A stretch of 46,388 nt of DNA from Thioalkalivibrio halophilus. Its GTDB lineage: Bacteria > Pseudomonadota > Gammaproteobacteria > Ectothiorhodospirales > Ectothiorhodospiraceae. Position 1 is the stretch's first letter. Each line of letters opens with the position of its first letter. A program made the position numbers and the translations under genes. Of the stretch, positions 8,117 to 16,775 are shown piece by piece. The notes beneath the pieces were generated by a model that was not told where the DNA came from, ran no database searches, and saw only the letters and a list, made by a program, of their open reading frames with translations. The DNA is taken from the NCBI RefSeq assembly GCF_001995255.1, contig NZ_MUZR01000013.1:49573-95960 (forward strand), in the 5' to 3' direction.

Positions 8117-9313
8117 ATGAATCCTGACCTCGACCGGCTCCAGCCCTATCCGTTCGAACGCCTGCGGGCGCTGTTCGCCGATCTGGAGCTGCCCGGGGGC
8201 GTGGATCCGATCGCGCTGTCCATCGGCGAACCGCGGCACCCGCTGCCGGACTTCGTCGAGCCCACGCTGCAAGCGGCGGTCAGCGGTTACAACCACTACC
8301 CGACCACGCGCGGCGCCCCGGCCCTGCGCGAGACCATCGCCCTGTGGCTGCAGCAGCGCTTCACCCTGCCCGACGGGATCGACCCGGAGCGCCAGATCCT
8401 GCCGGTGGCGGGCACCCGCGAGGCGCTGTTCGCCATCGCCCAGGCGGTGGTCGATCCACGCGCCGGGGCCCGTGTGCTGATGCCCAACCCGTTCTACCAG
8501 ATCTACGAGGGCGCGGCCCTGCTGGCCGGGGCCGAACCGGCGTTCTACGACCTGGATTCCGAGCGCGGCTGCCTTCCCGACTTCTCGCAGGTACCGGAAT
8601 CGCTGTGGAAATCGGTGCAGCTGGTGTATGTCTGCAACCCCGGCAATCCCGCAGGCACGGTGATCCCCGAGGACCAGCTGCAGACCCTGATCGAGCTGGC
8701 CGAGCGCCACGACTTCGTGATCGCCGCCGACGAGTGCTATTCCGAGATCTACCATCCGCGCGGGCATCCGCCGCCGGGACTGCTGGGCGCCGCCGCGCGC
8801 ATGGGCAACGACACCTTCCGGCGCTGCATCGCGTTCCACAGCCTGTCCAAGCGCTCCAACCTGCCGGGGCTGCGCTCGGGCTTCGTGGCGGGCGATGCCG
8901 GGATCCTCGAACGCTTCGCGCTGTACCGCACCTATCACGGCTGCACCCTGCCGACCCCGACCCAGGCGGTCAGCCGCGCGGCCTGGGCGGACGAGGCCCA
9001 CGTCGAGGCCAATCGCGACCTCTACGCCGAGAAGTTCGCCCGGGTGGTGCCAAAGCTCCAGGAGGTGATGGAGGTCAGCACGCCGGAAGCCGGGTTCTAC
9101 CTGTGGCCGCGGGTGCCGGACGGCGACGACGAGGCCTTCGCCCGCCGGCTGTATGCCGAGGCCGGGGTCACCGTGCTGCCCGGGCGCTATCTCGGCCGCA
9201 GCCACGCCGACAGCGGCTACAACCCCGGCGCCGGCCATGTGCGCATGGCGCTGGTTGCCGAACCCGAGGCCTGTGTCGAGGCCGCCGAGCGCATCGTCGC
9301 GCTGTATCGCTGA
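8117..9313 (+). CDS. dapC: Succinyldiaminopimelate aminotransferase DapC
   Basis: A fold-type I PLP aminotransferase of 398 residues that converts N-succinyl-2-amino-6-ketopimelate to N-succinyl-LL-2,6-diaminopimelate in lysine and peptidoglycan synthesis. Visible motifs are the early YPFERLRAL and [12 protein letters not shown], the [15 protein letters not shown] and [13 protein letters not shown] segments, and the PLP-binding lysine in [16 protein letters not shown] (Lys245). The substrate is inferred from position: dapD follows in the same direction, as in several gammaproteobacteria and betaproteobacteria. On sequence alone it could be called a generic class I/II aminotransferase. I considered EgtE, but the dapD neighbour and HSLSKRSN motif argue for DapC. 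Confidence 0.9.
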   Translation: MNPDLDRLQPYPFERLRALFADLELPGGVDPIALSIGEPRHPLPDFVEPTLQAAVSGYNHYPTTRGAPALRETIALWLQQRFTLPDGIDPERQILPVAGTREALFAIAQAVVDPRAGARVLMPNPFYQIYEGAALLAGAEPAFYDLDSERGCLPDFSQVPESLWKSVQLVYVCNPGNPAGTVIPEDQLQTLIELAERHDFVIAADECYSEIYHPRGHPPPGLLGAAARMGNDTFRRCIAFHSLSKRSNLPGLRSGFVAGDAGILERFALYRTYHGCTLPTPTQAVSRAAWADEAHVEANRDLYAEKFARVVPKLQEVMEVSTPEAGFYLWPRVPDGDDEAFARRLYAEAGVTVLPGRYLGRSHADSGYNPGAGHVRMALVAEPEACVEAAERIVALYR

Positions 9314-9381
9314 GCCCGTCACGGCCCCTTTTTCGCACCACCATTTTTCCGTCCTACGATCGACCACAAGGAAACGTCACC

Positions 9382-10203
9382 ATGTCGGACCTGCAGAACA
9401 CCATCGAAACCGCCTTCGAGCGCCGCACCGAGATCAGCCCGCGCAACGTCGAGACCAGCGTGCGCGACGCCGTGAACGAGGCGCTGGACATGCTCGACAG
9501 CGGCCGCGCCCGCGTCGCCGAGAAGAACGGCGGCGAGTGGGTGGTCAACGAATGGCTGAAGAAGGCCGTGCTGCTGTCCTTCCGTATCTCGGAGAACGAG
9601 TTCATCAAGGGCGGCTTCACCAACTACTACGACAAGGTCGCCTCCAAGTACGCCGACACCTCCAGCCGCGACTTCCGTGAAGGCGGCGTACGCGTGGTGC
9701 CGCCGGCCACCGCCCGCCACGGCAGCTACATCGGCCCCAACGTGGTGCTGATGCCTTCCTACGTCAACATCGGCGCCTACGTGGACGAAGGCACCATGGT
9801 CGATACCTGGGCCACGGTCGGCTCCTGCGCGCAGATCGGCAAGAACGTGCACCTGTCGGGTGGCGTCGGCATCGGCGGCGTGCTGGAGCCACTGCAGGCG
9901 AACCCGACCATCATCGAGGACAACTGCTTCATCGGCGCACGCTCCGAGGTAGTCGAAGGCATGATCGTCGAGGAAGGCGCAGTGATCTCCATGGGCGTCT
10001 ACCTCGGCCAGTCGACCCGCATCTACGACCGCGAGAACGACGAGATCATCCGTGGCCGCGTGCCCGCCGGCGCGGTGGTCGTGCCCGGAACCCTGCCGGC
10101 AGAGAACGGGAAGTACTCGCTGTACTGCGCGGTCATCGTCAAGCGCGTCGACGAGCAGACGAAGGCCAAGGTCGGCATCAACGAACTGCTGCGCGATGTC
10201 TGA
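9382..10203 (+). CDS. dapD: Tetrahydrodipicolinate N-succinyltransferase DapD
   Basis: DapD transfers a succinyl group from succinyl-CoA to tetrahydrodipicolinate. The 273-residue product matches the usual length of about 274. It has the N-terminal helical part (INE-type segment [12 protein letters not shown]) followed by left-handed beta-helix hexapeptide repeats ([39 protein letters not shown], then [20 protein letters not shown]). ATG 9382 is preceded by AAGGAAAC at good spacing. It follows dapC by 68 bases and overlaps yffB by eight bases. The dapE gene, which often follows in relatives, is not next here. Confidence 0.97.
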   Translation: MSDLQNTIETAFERRTEISPRNVETSVRDAVNEALDMLDSGRARVAEKNGGEWVVNEWLKKAVLLSFRISENEFIKGGFTNYYDKVASKYADTSSRDFREGGVRVVPPATARHGSYIGPNVVLMPSYVNIGAYVDEGTMVDTWATVGSCAQIGKNVHLSGGVGIGGVLEPLQANPTIIEDNCFIGARSEVVEGMIVEEGAVISMGVYLGQSTRIYDRENDEIIRGRVPAGAVVVPGTLPAENGKYSLYCAVIVKRVDEQTKAKVGINELLRDV

Positions 10204-10549
10204 GGTCGTCCTCCACGGCATCGCCAACTGCGACACCGTGCGGCGGGCACGCCGGGCGCTGGAAGCGGCCGGCGTGGAATATCGCTTCGTGGATTTCCGC
10301 AAGGACGGGCTGGATGCCGAACGCCTGCGGGAATGGGCGATGGAGCTGGGCTGGGAGGCCCTGATCAACCGCCGCGGCGCAACCTGGCGCCAGCTGCCGA
10401 AGGAACAGCGCGAGGCCCTCGACGAGGACAGCGCACTGGCCCTGATGCTGGAGAAGCCGACCCTGATCCGCCGTCCGGTGATCGAACACGCCGGCCGCGT
10501 GCGGCTGGGCTGGGGCCCGGAGAACGCCCGGGCCCTGGGCGCCGAGTAA
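10196..10549 (+). CDS. yffB: Spx/MgsR/ArsC-family protein, YffB type
   Basis: A 117-residue thioredoxin-fold protein of the ArsC/Spx family. The N-terminal [15 protein letters not shown] carries a single cysteine (Cys12) in place of the CxxC of Spx, and the family motif [11 protein letters not shown] is near residue 89. YffB proteins are found between dapD and dapE in many proteobacteria; their reaction is not established, though a glutathione-dependent reductase role has been proposed. The ATG lies inside the last codons of dapD (eight-base overlap), which suggests translational coupling. The gene converges on the chemoreceptor gene, with 15 bases between the stops. Confidence 0.88.
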   Translation: MSEVVLHGIANCDTVRRARRALEAAGVEYRFVDFRKDGLDAERLREWAMELGWEALINRRGATWRQLPKEQREALDEDSALALMLEKPTLIRRPVIEHAGRVRLGWGPENARALGAE

Positions 10550-10564
10550 GCGCCCGGGTTCGCC

Positions 10565-12472
10565 TCAGTCGCCGGACTTGCGGTAGCCGGCGACCTCCTG
10601 CTGCAGCTGTCGGGCGAGGCCCTCCAGGGCCTCCACCGCCTGCTGCATATCGGTCGCGCCGTCGGCACTCTGGGCCGCCAGATCGTTGATATGGTGCACG
10701 TTGCGGTTGATCTCCTCGGCGACCTGGCTCTGCTGCTCGGTGGCGCTGGCCACCTGCCGGGTCATGTCGTCGATGGTGCTGACCGACTGGTCGATGGCGT
10801 CCAGTGAACTGCGGGCCTCGTCCGCCTTGCCAACGCTGGATTCGGCCTGCTGCTGACTGGCATCCATGGCCTCCACCGCACGGCCGGCCGCGCCCTGCAG
10901 CCGCTCGATGATCCCGCGGATCTCCCCGGTGGAGTCGTTGGTGCGCTGCGCCAGGTGCCGGACCTCGTCCGCCACCACCGCGAAGCCGCGTCCGGCCTCC
11001 CCGGCACGTGCCGCCTCGATGGCCGCGTTCAGCGCCAGCAGGTTGGTCTTGTCGGCGATCTCCTCGATCACCTGCAGGATCGTACCGATGTTGTCGCTGT
11101 CGCCCTTGAGCTCGTCGATCACGTCGCGCGAGCGGTTAATCTCCCCGGCCAGGGCATTGATGGTCTCCTGCGTGGCGGACACCACGTCGCGCCCCCCATG
11201 CACCGCCTGAGTCGCCTGATCGGCCTGCTCCGCGGTGCTCTGGGTATTGTTCGCAACCTCCTGCACGGTGGCCGACATCTCGTTCATCGCCGTCACCACC
11301 TGCTCCACGTCACTGCGCTGCTCGCCGGTCGCCCGGCTGAGTTCCGCACTGCGCCCTTCCAGCTGACGCGCCGAGGCGGCGATGCCGTCGGCCGCGTCCG
11401 CGACCTGGCCTATCAGTCCCGACAGCCGTTCCATCACCTGGTTGAACGCACTGCCGGTGCGGCCGATCTCGTCGCGCGTGGCGATATCCACGCGATACCC
11501 CAGATCCGCCGAGCCGCTGCCCACCGCTTCCAGGCCAGTAGCCAGACGCTCCAGCGGCCGGGTCAGCACCCCGGCGTAGATCCAGCCAATGGCCAGGGCG
11601 ACCAGGAAGGCCACCACCCAGAGCCCCCACAACAGCCACCACAGCATGTTCACGGGGGCATACAGCTCACCCAGGGTCTGGTCGACGATCAGGCCCCAGT
11701 GGACGTCATACTCCTGCGCCATTTCCGGGAGCATCCGGGTCAGACCCCATTTGCGGTCACCGTCGCCGCTGAGGAATTCGCCGCCCGGGTCCCCTTCGCG
11801 ATGGCGCAGCGGGGCCTGCATGATGGTGTATTCGCTCATGTCGTACCCGAACCGGTCCATGTTCCGGTGCCCGATCAGCCGTCCGTCGCCGTTGAACAGT
11901 GTGGCGCGACCGGTCTCTCCGATCGCCACACGGTCAGACACCGACTTGACGGCGTCCATCGGCAGCTGTGCCGCCAGGACCCGGCCGTCATCCAGGGGTT
12001 CCAGATAGGTGATGAAGCGCCCGTCGGCGGAGTCCGCCCCGACGTCGACATCCAGCAGGCGGTCACCGGCCTGCGCCGCGCGCACCTTGCCTTCTCGGGT
12101 GGCGCCCGGGCCCGCGCCGGCGCGTTCGGCCATGCGCCCCGACTCCGCCACGACTTCCGCGGCGTCATCCAGCAGGCCGGCCCAGCGGAACCCTTCGTAC
12201 TCGGCACGCAACCCTTCCAGCGCCGTTTCCGCATCCCGCGGATCGGCGAGCTCGGCCCGGGCCACGCTGCGCAGAGCCTGACCGTGTTCCACCACGCGCC
12301 GGTCGACTGCCGCCTGCACCTGCTCGCCGACGTTGATCAGCGTCTGTTCCAGGCTGGCGTTCAGCTGACCCTTCATGCTGTGGAAGGTCACCCCGCCCAT
12401 GATGGACAGCGGGATGGTGCTGACCGCGATCACCAGCAGGATCAGTTTGAGGCGCAGGCCCTGTATCTTCAT
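10565..12472 (-). CDS. Methyl-accepting chemotaxis protein with periplasmic Cache-like domain
   Basis: A 635-residue transmembrane chemoreceptor. TM1 is near residues 7-28. The periplasmic part (about 30-270) has Cache-type features ([20 protein letters not shown]). TM2 ([20 protein letters not shown]) is followed by HAMP, and the signalling hairpin contains the highly conserved tip ([20 protein letters not shown], then [19 protein letters not shown]). There is no obvious C-terminal CheR/CheB pentapeptide. I chose ATG 12472 rather than codons further upstream because GGAGG ends six bases before it; a start at 12478 would abut the GGAGG. It is single-gene, read from a sigma-28-like promoter at 12498-12524. 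The ligand is unknown. Confidence 0.94.
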   Translation of the reverse strand: MKIQGLRLKLILLVIAVSTIPLSIMGGVTFHSMKGQLNASLEQTLINVGEQVQAAVDRRVVEHGQALRSVARAELADPRDAETALEGLRAEYEGFRWAGLLDDAAEVVAESGRMAERAGAGPGATREGKVRAAQAGDRLLDVDVGADSADGRFITYLEPLDDGRVLAAQLPMDAVKSVSDRVAIGETGRATLFNGDGRLIGHRNMDRFGYDMSEYTIMQAPLRHREGDPGGEFLSGDGDRKWGLTRMLPEMAQEYDVHWGLIVDQTLGELYAPVNMLWWLLWGLWVVAFLVALAIGWIYAGVLTRPLERLATGLEAVGSGSADLGYRVDIATRDEIGRTGSAFNQVMERLSGLIGQVADAADGIAASARQLEGRSAELSRATGEQRSDVEQVVTAMNEMSATVQEVANNTQSTAEQADQATQAVHGGRDVVSATQETINALAGEINRSRDVIDELKGDSDNIGTILQVIEEIADKTNLLALNAAIEAARAGEAGRGFAVVADEVRHLAQRTNDSTGEIRGIIERLQGAAGRAVEAMDASQQQAESSVGKADEARSSLDAIDQSVSTIDDMTRQVASATEQQSQVAEEINRNVHHINDLAAQSADGATDMQQAVEALEGLARQLQQEVAGYRKSGD

Positions 12473-12497
12473 CGTCATCCTCCGGTTCCTGATCCCT

Positions 12498-12524
12498 TTG
12501 ACGGCCAATCTCCAGCCGCCTTGA
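12498..12524 (-). promoter_or_regulatory. Sigma-28 (FliA) promoter for the Cache chemoreceptor
   Basis: On the minus strand TCAAGGCG (12524-12517) is followed by exactly 11 bases and then GCCGTCAA (12505-12498). The family consensus is TAAAGTTT-N11-GCCGATAA, and many FliA promoters use TCAAG. The -10 matches 6 of 8, spacing is exact, and the element lies 25 bases upstream of the start codon. It sits directly downstream of the rhlE terminator. Confidence 0.7.
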
Positions 12525-12532
12525 GCCCCACG

Positions 12533-12558
12533 AAAAAACGCACCCCGGGAGGTGCGTT
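12533..12558 (-). terminator. Rho-independent terminator of rhlE
   Basis: On the minus strand AACGCACC and GGTGCGTT form an eight-base-pair stem (12558-12551 with 12544-12537) around a six-base loop, followed by a run of six T. It lies about 90 bases after the rhlE stop and just before the chemoreceptor promoter, so it insulates the two genes. Confidence 0.8.
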
Positions 12559-12611
12559 TCGTGTACTACTTCACATTTCTTCGGGAGCGGACGGAAGACG
12601 CTCGCCCCGCA

Positions 12612-12642
12612 TTCCCCGGTGCCGCGCCGCGACACCGGGGAA
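12612..12642. repeat. Perfect 10-bp inverted repeat in the rhlE 3' region
   Basis: TTCCCCGGTG (12612-12621) and CACCGGGGAA (12633-12642) are perfect inverted repeats around an 11-base GC-rich loop, beginning six bases beyond the rhlE stop. There is no T-tract on either strand. It could stabilise the rhlE mRNA 3' end or act as a first, weak terminator before the clear one at 12533-12558. Confidence 0.6.
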
Positions 12643-12648
12643 GCCGTG

Positions 12649-13980
12649 TCAGCGGCGCCCGGAGGCGGCCTGACCGCGACCCCGGCCTTCGGCGCCGCGG
12701 CCCTGCCCCTGCCGCGGGCCACCTCCGCCGCGTCCGGAACGATTGCCGGCGCCATTTCCGTTGCCCTTGCCACGGGGAGCACCACTGCCCTTGCCACGGC
12801 CACGGCGGGGGCGGTCATCCGCCACCGGCTGCGGCGCCGCGTAGCCGTCGGTCTCCATCCGCTCGATCGGACGCTGGATCAGCTTTTCGATCCCGGCCAG
12901 CAGCTTCAGCTCGTCGCCGCCAACCAGCGACAGCGCCGAGCCTTCACACCCCGCGCGGCCGGTGCGGCCGATGCGATGCACATAGTCCTCGGGCACGTTG
13001 GGCAGCTCGAAGTTGACCACCTGCGGCAGCTGGTCGATGTCCAGCCCGCGCGCGGCGATATCGGTGGCCACCAGCACCGGCACGCGGCCGGACTTGAACT
13101 GTTCCAGCGCCCGGGTGCGGGCGTTCTGGCTCTTGTTGCCATGGATCGCCGCCGACTGGACGCCGTCCTTCGTGAGCTTGTCCGCCAGACGATCGGCGCC
13201 GTGCTTGGTGCGCGTGAACACCAGCACCTGCTCCCAGTCGTTGCTGCGGATCAGATGGCTCAGCAGATCCCGCTTCTGATGGCTTTCCACCAGGTGGACC
13301 TTCTGCTCCACGCTCTCCGAGGCGGTGTTGCGTGCCGCCACTTCCACGCAGGCCGGGTCGGTCAGCAGGCCATCGGCCAGCTTGCGGATGTCATTGGAGA
13401 AGGTGGCCGAAAACATCAGGTTCTGCCGCTTCTTCGGCAGCATCGCGATCAGCTTGCGGATGTCGCGGATGAAGCCCATGTCGAGCATGCGATCCGCCTC
13501 GTCCAGCACCAGGATCTCCACCCCGGACAGGTCGATCGTCTTCTGGTTCGCGTGATCCAGCAGGCGCCCGGGCGTGGCTACCACCACGTCCATGCGGCTG
13601 CGCAGCGCGCGGATCTGCGGATTCATGCCCACCCCGCCGAAGATGGTCATGGAACGCTGCTCCAGATGCTGGCCGTAGGTCTTCACCGAATCGTGAACCT
13701 GGGAAGCCAGCTCCCGCGTCGGGGTCAGCACCAGGGCGCGCGGACGGCCGTTGCCGGCGCGCGCCGGCGGATTTTCCGCCAGCTTCTGCAGGATCGGCAG
13801 GGTGAAGCCGGCGGTCTTGCCGGTTCCGGTCTGGGCCGCGGCCAGCAGGTCGCGACCGGCCAGCACTTCGGGGATGGCCCCGGCCTGGATCGGCGTGGGA
13901 TGGGTGTAGCCGGCGGCGGAAAGCGCGCGCAGCAGGGGTTCGGCCAGATTCAGGCCGGCAAAAGTCGGTTGGTCAGACAT
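12649..13980 (-). CDS. rhlE: DEAD-box ATP-dependent RNA helicase, RhlE type
   Basis: A 443-residue DEAD-box helicase. The Q motif ([19 protein letters not shown] and PTPIQ) is at residues 7-35. Motif I is AAQTGTGKT (near 48), motif II is [13 protein letters not shown], motif III is SAT, and the C-terminal RecA domain ends with [10 protein letters not shown] (motif VI, near 340). After about residue 375 there is a basic Gly/Arg-rich tail ([20 protein letters not shown]), as in RhlE proteins, which bind structured RNA during ribosome assembly and RNA decay. Transcribed alone on the minus strand with its own terminator. Confidence 0.92.
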   Translation of the reverse strand: MSDQPTFAGLNLAEPLLRALSAAGYTHPTPIQAGAIPEVLAGRDLLAAAQTGTGKTAGFTLPILQKLAENPPARAGNGRPRALVLTPTRELASQVHDSVKTYGQHLEQRSMTIFGGVGMNPQIRALRSRMDVVVATPGRLLDHANQKTIDLSGVEILVLDEADRMLDMGFIRDIRKLIAMLPKKRQNLMFSATFSNDIRKLADGLLTDPACVEVAARNTASESVEQKVHLVESHQKRDLLSHLIRSNDWEQVLVFTRTKHGADRLADKLTKDGVQSAAIHGNKSQNARTRALEQFKSGRVPVLVATDIAARGLDIDQLPQVVNFELPNVPEDYVHRIGRTGRAGCEGSALSLVGGDELKLLAGIEKLIQRPIERMETDGYAAPQPVADDRPRRGRGKGSGAPRGKGNGNGAGNRSGRGGGGPRQGQGRGAEGRGRGQAASGRR

Positions 13981-14134
13981 GAGTGCTCCAGCGCAACCCG
14001 CCGCTCAACGCTCGGCCAAGGGGCACCCATCGGGGAAGACGACATCGGGGGGATCGAAACGATCAAGTGAACGGACGCTGACGGGCGAGGCGTTCGGTAA
14101 TCCGCCACCATACGGCCTTCCCGGCCCCATTACA

Positions 14135-14152
14135 AGCCAGCGCGGGCTGGCT
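14135..14152 (-). terminator. Hairpin at the end of the SBP-PAS-EAL gene
   Basis: AGCCAGC (14135-14141) and GCTGGCT (14146-14152) form a seven-base-pair stem with a four-base loop, reaching into the stop codon of the minus-strand gene. The downstream sequence is TTGTAATG, which is not a true U-tract, so it may be a weak terminator or an mRNA-end stabiliser. Confidence 0.35.
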
Positions 14153-16737
14153 CAGTCACGGCAGGGGCACTGCTCGGCCGGCACCGGAGGGGACCACAGA
14201 TACCCCTGCCCCTCGCGACACCCGACCTGCAGCAGGAAATCACGCTGCGCTTCGGTCTCGATACCCTCGCCAATCACTTCAAGATCCAGGGTCCGCGCAA
14301 GCGCGAGGATCGCACGAATGATGTCCTCGTTGGAGCGGGAACGCCCGATATCCTGCACCAGCGACTGGTCCAGCTTGAGGCGGTTCAGCGGCATGCGATG
14401 CAGCAGGGCCAGATTGGAATAGCCGGTGCCGAAATCGTCCATTGCCAGCTCGACTCCCAGCTCCTTGAGCCGCCCCAGCTCGGCCAGTGCGTTCTCCGGA
14501 GTACGCATCAGCATGGTCTCGGTCACTTCCAGTTCCAGGCGATGCGGTTGCAGGCCGTAGCGGTCCAGGACCGACTGCACCATTCGGGTCAGATGCCCGT
14601 CTTCCAGCTCCATCACCGACAGGTTCACCGCCATGCGGGGGACATGAAGCCCCTGCGCATCCCGCTCCGCCAGGTGGGCGCAGGCCTGGTCCAGCACCCA
14701 CTGATCGATCGCCATGACCAGCCCGGTTTCCTCGGCCAGCGGGATGAATTCGCCCGGGGACACCCGGCCCCGTTCCGGGTGGTTCCAGCGTACCAGTGCC
14801 TCGACCCCGGTCAGGACGAACGGGTCCAGGCCATATTGGGGCTGCAGAAACAGCTCGAACTCCTCGCGCACCAGCGCCTCGCGAAGGTCGCTTTCCAGCA
14901 GGGTGCGCCACGATGTGCGTTCCCCCAGACCGGAGACGTAGGCTTCCCGGCGGTTGCCTCCTCCGCGCCGCGCCTCGTCCAGCGCCAGTTCCGCCGCGGT
15001 CACCAGTTCTTCGGTGGTGGCCCCGTCCACCGGGAATTCCGCATAGCCCGCGCTTACGGTAACCCGCAGGGACCGTCCCGCCAGCCGGAACGGTTCGCGC
15101 AGCACGTCCAGGAGTCCGTCGAGCCACTGCTCGCGGGCCTCCCCCGCTGGCGGCCCTTCCAGCAGCAGGGCAAACTCGTCCGCGCCGGAGCGCGCCACCG
15201 TGTCCTGCGGGCCGGCATACTGTGACAGACGCTGGGCGACGCCGAGGAGGACCTGGTCCGCCAGCGCCGTGCCCAGCGTCTCGTTCAGCCCCTTGAAGCG
15301 GTCGACATCCAGCAGGACGATCAGCCGTCGCGACTCGTCCTGCCCCATCGCCATCTCGATGCTGTGTCCGATCCGGTCGTGCAGCAGGGTCCGATTGGGC
15401 AGCCCGGTCCGGCTGTCGTAATGGCTCAGAAGGCGCAGCTGCTCACGCTGTTCAAAGCTCTGGGTCAGGTCGGTCCAGCTGCCGATGATCTCGCCCACTC
15501 CACTACGGGTGGGCGCGGGACTCCACTGCATCTCGTCCCGCACGCGGCGCACCCGGCCCCGGGCGTCATACAATCGGTATTCGATCACCGCATGTCCCTG
15601 CTCCCGCGCCTGTTCACGCGCCCGCCGGGCCAGGGTTCGGTCCTCCGGATGCAGACGTTCACGCCACCAGCCGGGTCGCAGCGCTTCCTCGGGGGAGTAG
15701 CCGAACAGCGGATGGAGGTTGCCACTGACCCAGTGCAGCGGGTCCCCGGCGGAGGACAGCGAGTAGATCACCACCGGCGAGCTGTCGAGCAGATGCCGAA
15801 AGCGGCGGTTGGCCCGTTTCAGTTCCCGCGCGCGCCACCGCACCTGCCAGCGCAGGACCAGTGCCAGCACGCCGAACAGAAGCACCAGCCCGCCCGCGCT
15901 CGCAAGGACCGGCGCCGCCCAGCGGGGCAGTACCCCCCGGACTTCCGGGGTCAGCGTCTCGGCCATGGCACGGTGATACGGTGAATCGGGCGTGCCCCTC
16001 CACGAAGCCAGATGACGATCCACGGCCTCCAGGATGGCCGGGTCCAGCGCGGGCGAGGCGGCGAAATACAGCCCCGTGTGGTCGAAGGAGACCGGCGTTT
16101 CGAACAGTCCGGAGCGCTCCGCGTGACGCCCGCCGTGGAAATTGTTGGTCACCGCGACGTCCGCAGCCCCCGCGTCCACCGCCTCCAGCACCCGGTCCAG
16201 AGACTGGCGGCTTGCCAGGCGCGGCTCACCATCCCCCGACGGCTCCATCTCCCGGGTCAGCCAGTCCTCGTGCACCGAACCCTCCAGCACCGCGATCCGC
16301 TGGTCCGTCAGGTCCGCCAGCGAGCGCACCGACGCCTCGCGCGGGGCATAGACCTGGCTCCATGACTGCGCGACCGGGATTTCGTGGAAACGAAATCGAT
16401 GCTCGCGCTCCCCGGTCAGGGCCACATCCGGCATCAGGTCCAGTTCGCCCCCCTCCAGTTGCGCCAGGCATTCGGCCCACTGGCAGTCCCGGTACTCCAG
16501 GCGCCACCCTTCCCGCTCGGCCAGGGCCTCCAGCAGGACCGGGAACAGCCCGGCCGGGCGTCCGTCTTCCCGTGTGTAGATCTTGGGCTCGTTCTCGTAC
16601 AGCCCCACCCGCAGCATCGTCGGGTCGTCCCGCGAAGTATCGCCACCACATCCGGCGAGCACAAAAAAGCCCGCGACCACCAGCGTGGGCGCAGGCATTC
16701 GCCATAGCCGATCTACGGCGTTCCTTGCTGTGGACAT
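14152..16737 (-). CDS. Periplasmic SBP_bac_3 - PAS - degenerate GGDEF - EAL signalling protein
   Basis: An 861-residue membrane sensor, probably a cyclic-di-GMP phosphodiesterase. After an N-terminal hydrophobic segment ending in a lipobox-like VLAGC (Cys30), residues about 40-265 form a solute-binding-protein family 3 domain (LRVGLYENEPKIY, LDLMPDVALTGERE). A TM segment follows near 275-295, then a PAS domain (about 305-430), a GGDEF domain with the altered motif RSGADEF near 516, and an EAL domain. The EAL domain keeps GVEALVRW (near 645), EVTETML, MDDFGTGYSNL and IGEGIETEAQ, so phosphodiesterase activity is expected. It starts 38 bases after the stop of the CZB chemoreceptor on the same strand, with GGAGG before the ATG, and may be cotranscribed from that gene's sigma-28 promoter. 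Confidence 0.9.
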   Translation of the reverse strand: MSTARNAVDRLWRMPAPTLVVAGFFVLAGCGGDTSRDDPTMLRVGLYENEPKIYTREDGRPAGLFPVLLEALAEREGWRLEYRDCQWAECLAQLEGGELDLMPDVALTGEREHRFRFHEIPVAQSWSQVYAPREASVRSLADLTDQRIAVLEGSVHEDWLTREMEPSGDGEPRLASRQSLDRVLEAVDAGAADVAVTNNFHGGRHAERSGLFETPVSFDHTGLYFAASPALDPAILEAVDRHLASWRGTPDSPYHRAMAETLTPEVRGVLPRWAAPVLASAGGLVLLFGVLALVLRWQVRWRARELKRANRRFRHLLDSSPVVIYSLSSAGDPLHWVSGNLHPLFGYSPEEALRPGWWRERLHPEDRTLARRAREQAREQGHAVIEYRLYDARGRVRRVRDEMQWSPAPTRSGVGEIIGSWTDLTQSFEQREQLRLLSHYDSRTGLPNRTLLHDRIGHSIEMAMGQDESRRLIVLLDVDRFKGLNETLGTALADQVLLGVAQRLSQYAGPQDTVARSGADEFALLLEGPPAGEAREQWLDGLLDVLREPFRLAGRSLRVTVSAGYAEFPVDGATTEELVTAAELALDEARRGGGNRREAYVSGLGERTSWRTLLESDLREALVREEFELFLQPQYGLDPFVLTGVEALVRWNHPERGRVSPGEFIPLAEETGLVMAIDQWVLDQACAHLAERDAQGLHVPRMAVNLSVMELEDGHLTRMVQSVLDRYGLQPHRLELEVTETMLMRTPENALAELGRLKELGVELAMDDFGTGYSNLALLHRMPLNRLKLDQSLVQDIGRSRSNEDIIRAILALARTLDLEVIGEGIETEAQRDFLLQVGCREGQGYLWSPPVPAEQCPCRD

Positions 16738-16775
16738 GCGGGCCTCCGGCCTTCCACCGTTCGACCCGTCTTATC

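Noticed and set aside
8117-9313. PLP aminotransferase as a possible EgtE for the nearby ergothioneine genes
   Set aside because: dapD follows immediately and the HSLSKRSN motif with the YPFERLRAL opening fits DapC; it is also separated from the egt run by its own promoter region.
10196-10549. Arsenate reductase ArsC as identity for the yffB-like gene
   Set aside because: No arsenic-resistance genes nearby; position after dapD and the [10 protein letters not shown] motif fit YffB.
12473-12508. Upstream start codons for the Cache chemoreceptor (12508 and 12478)
   Set aside because: 12478 would abut the GGAGG ribosome binding site, and 12508 lies upstream of the predicted transcription start; 12472 has six-base spacing.
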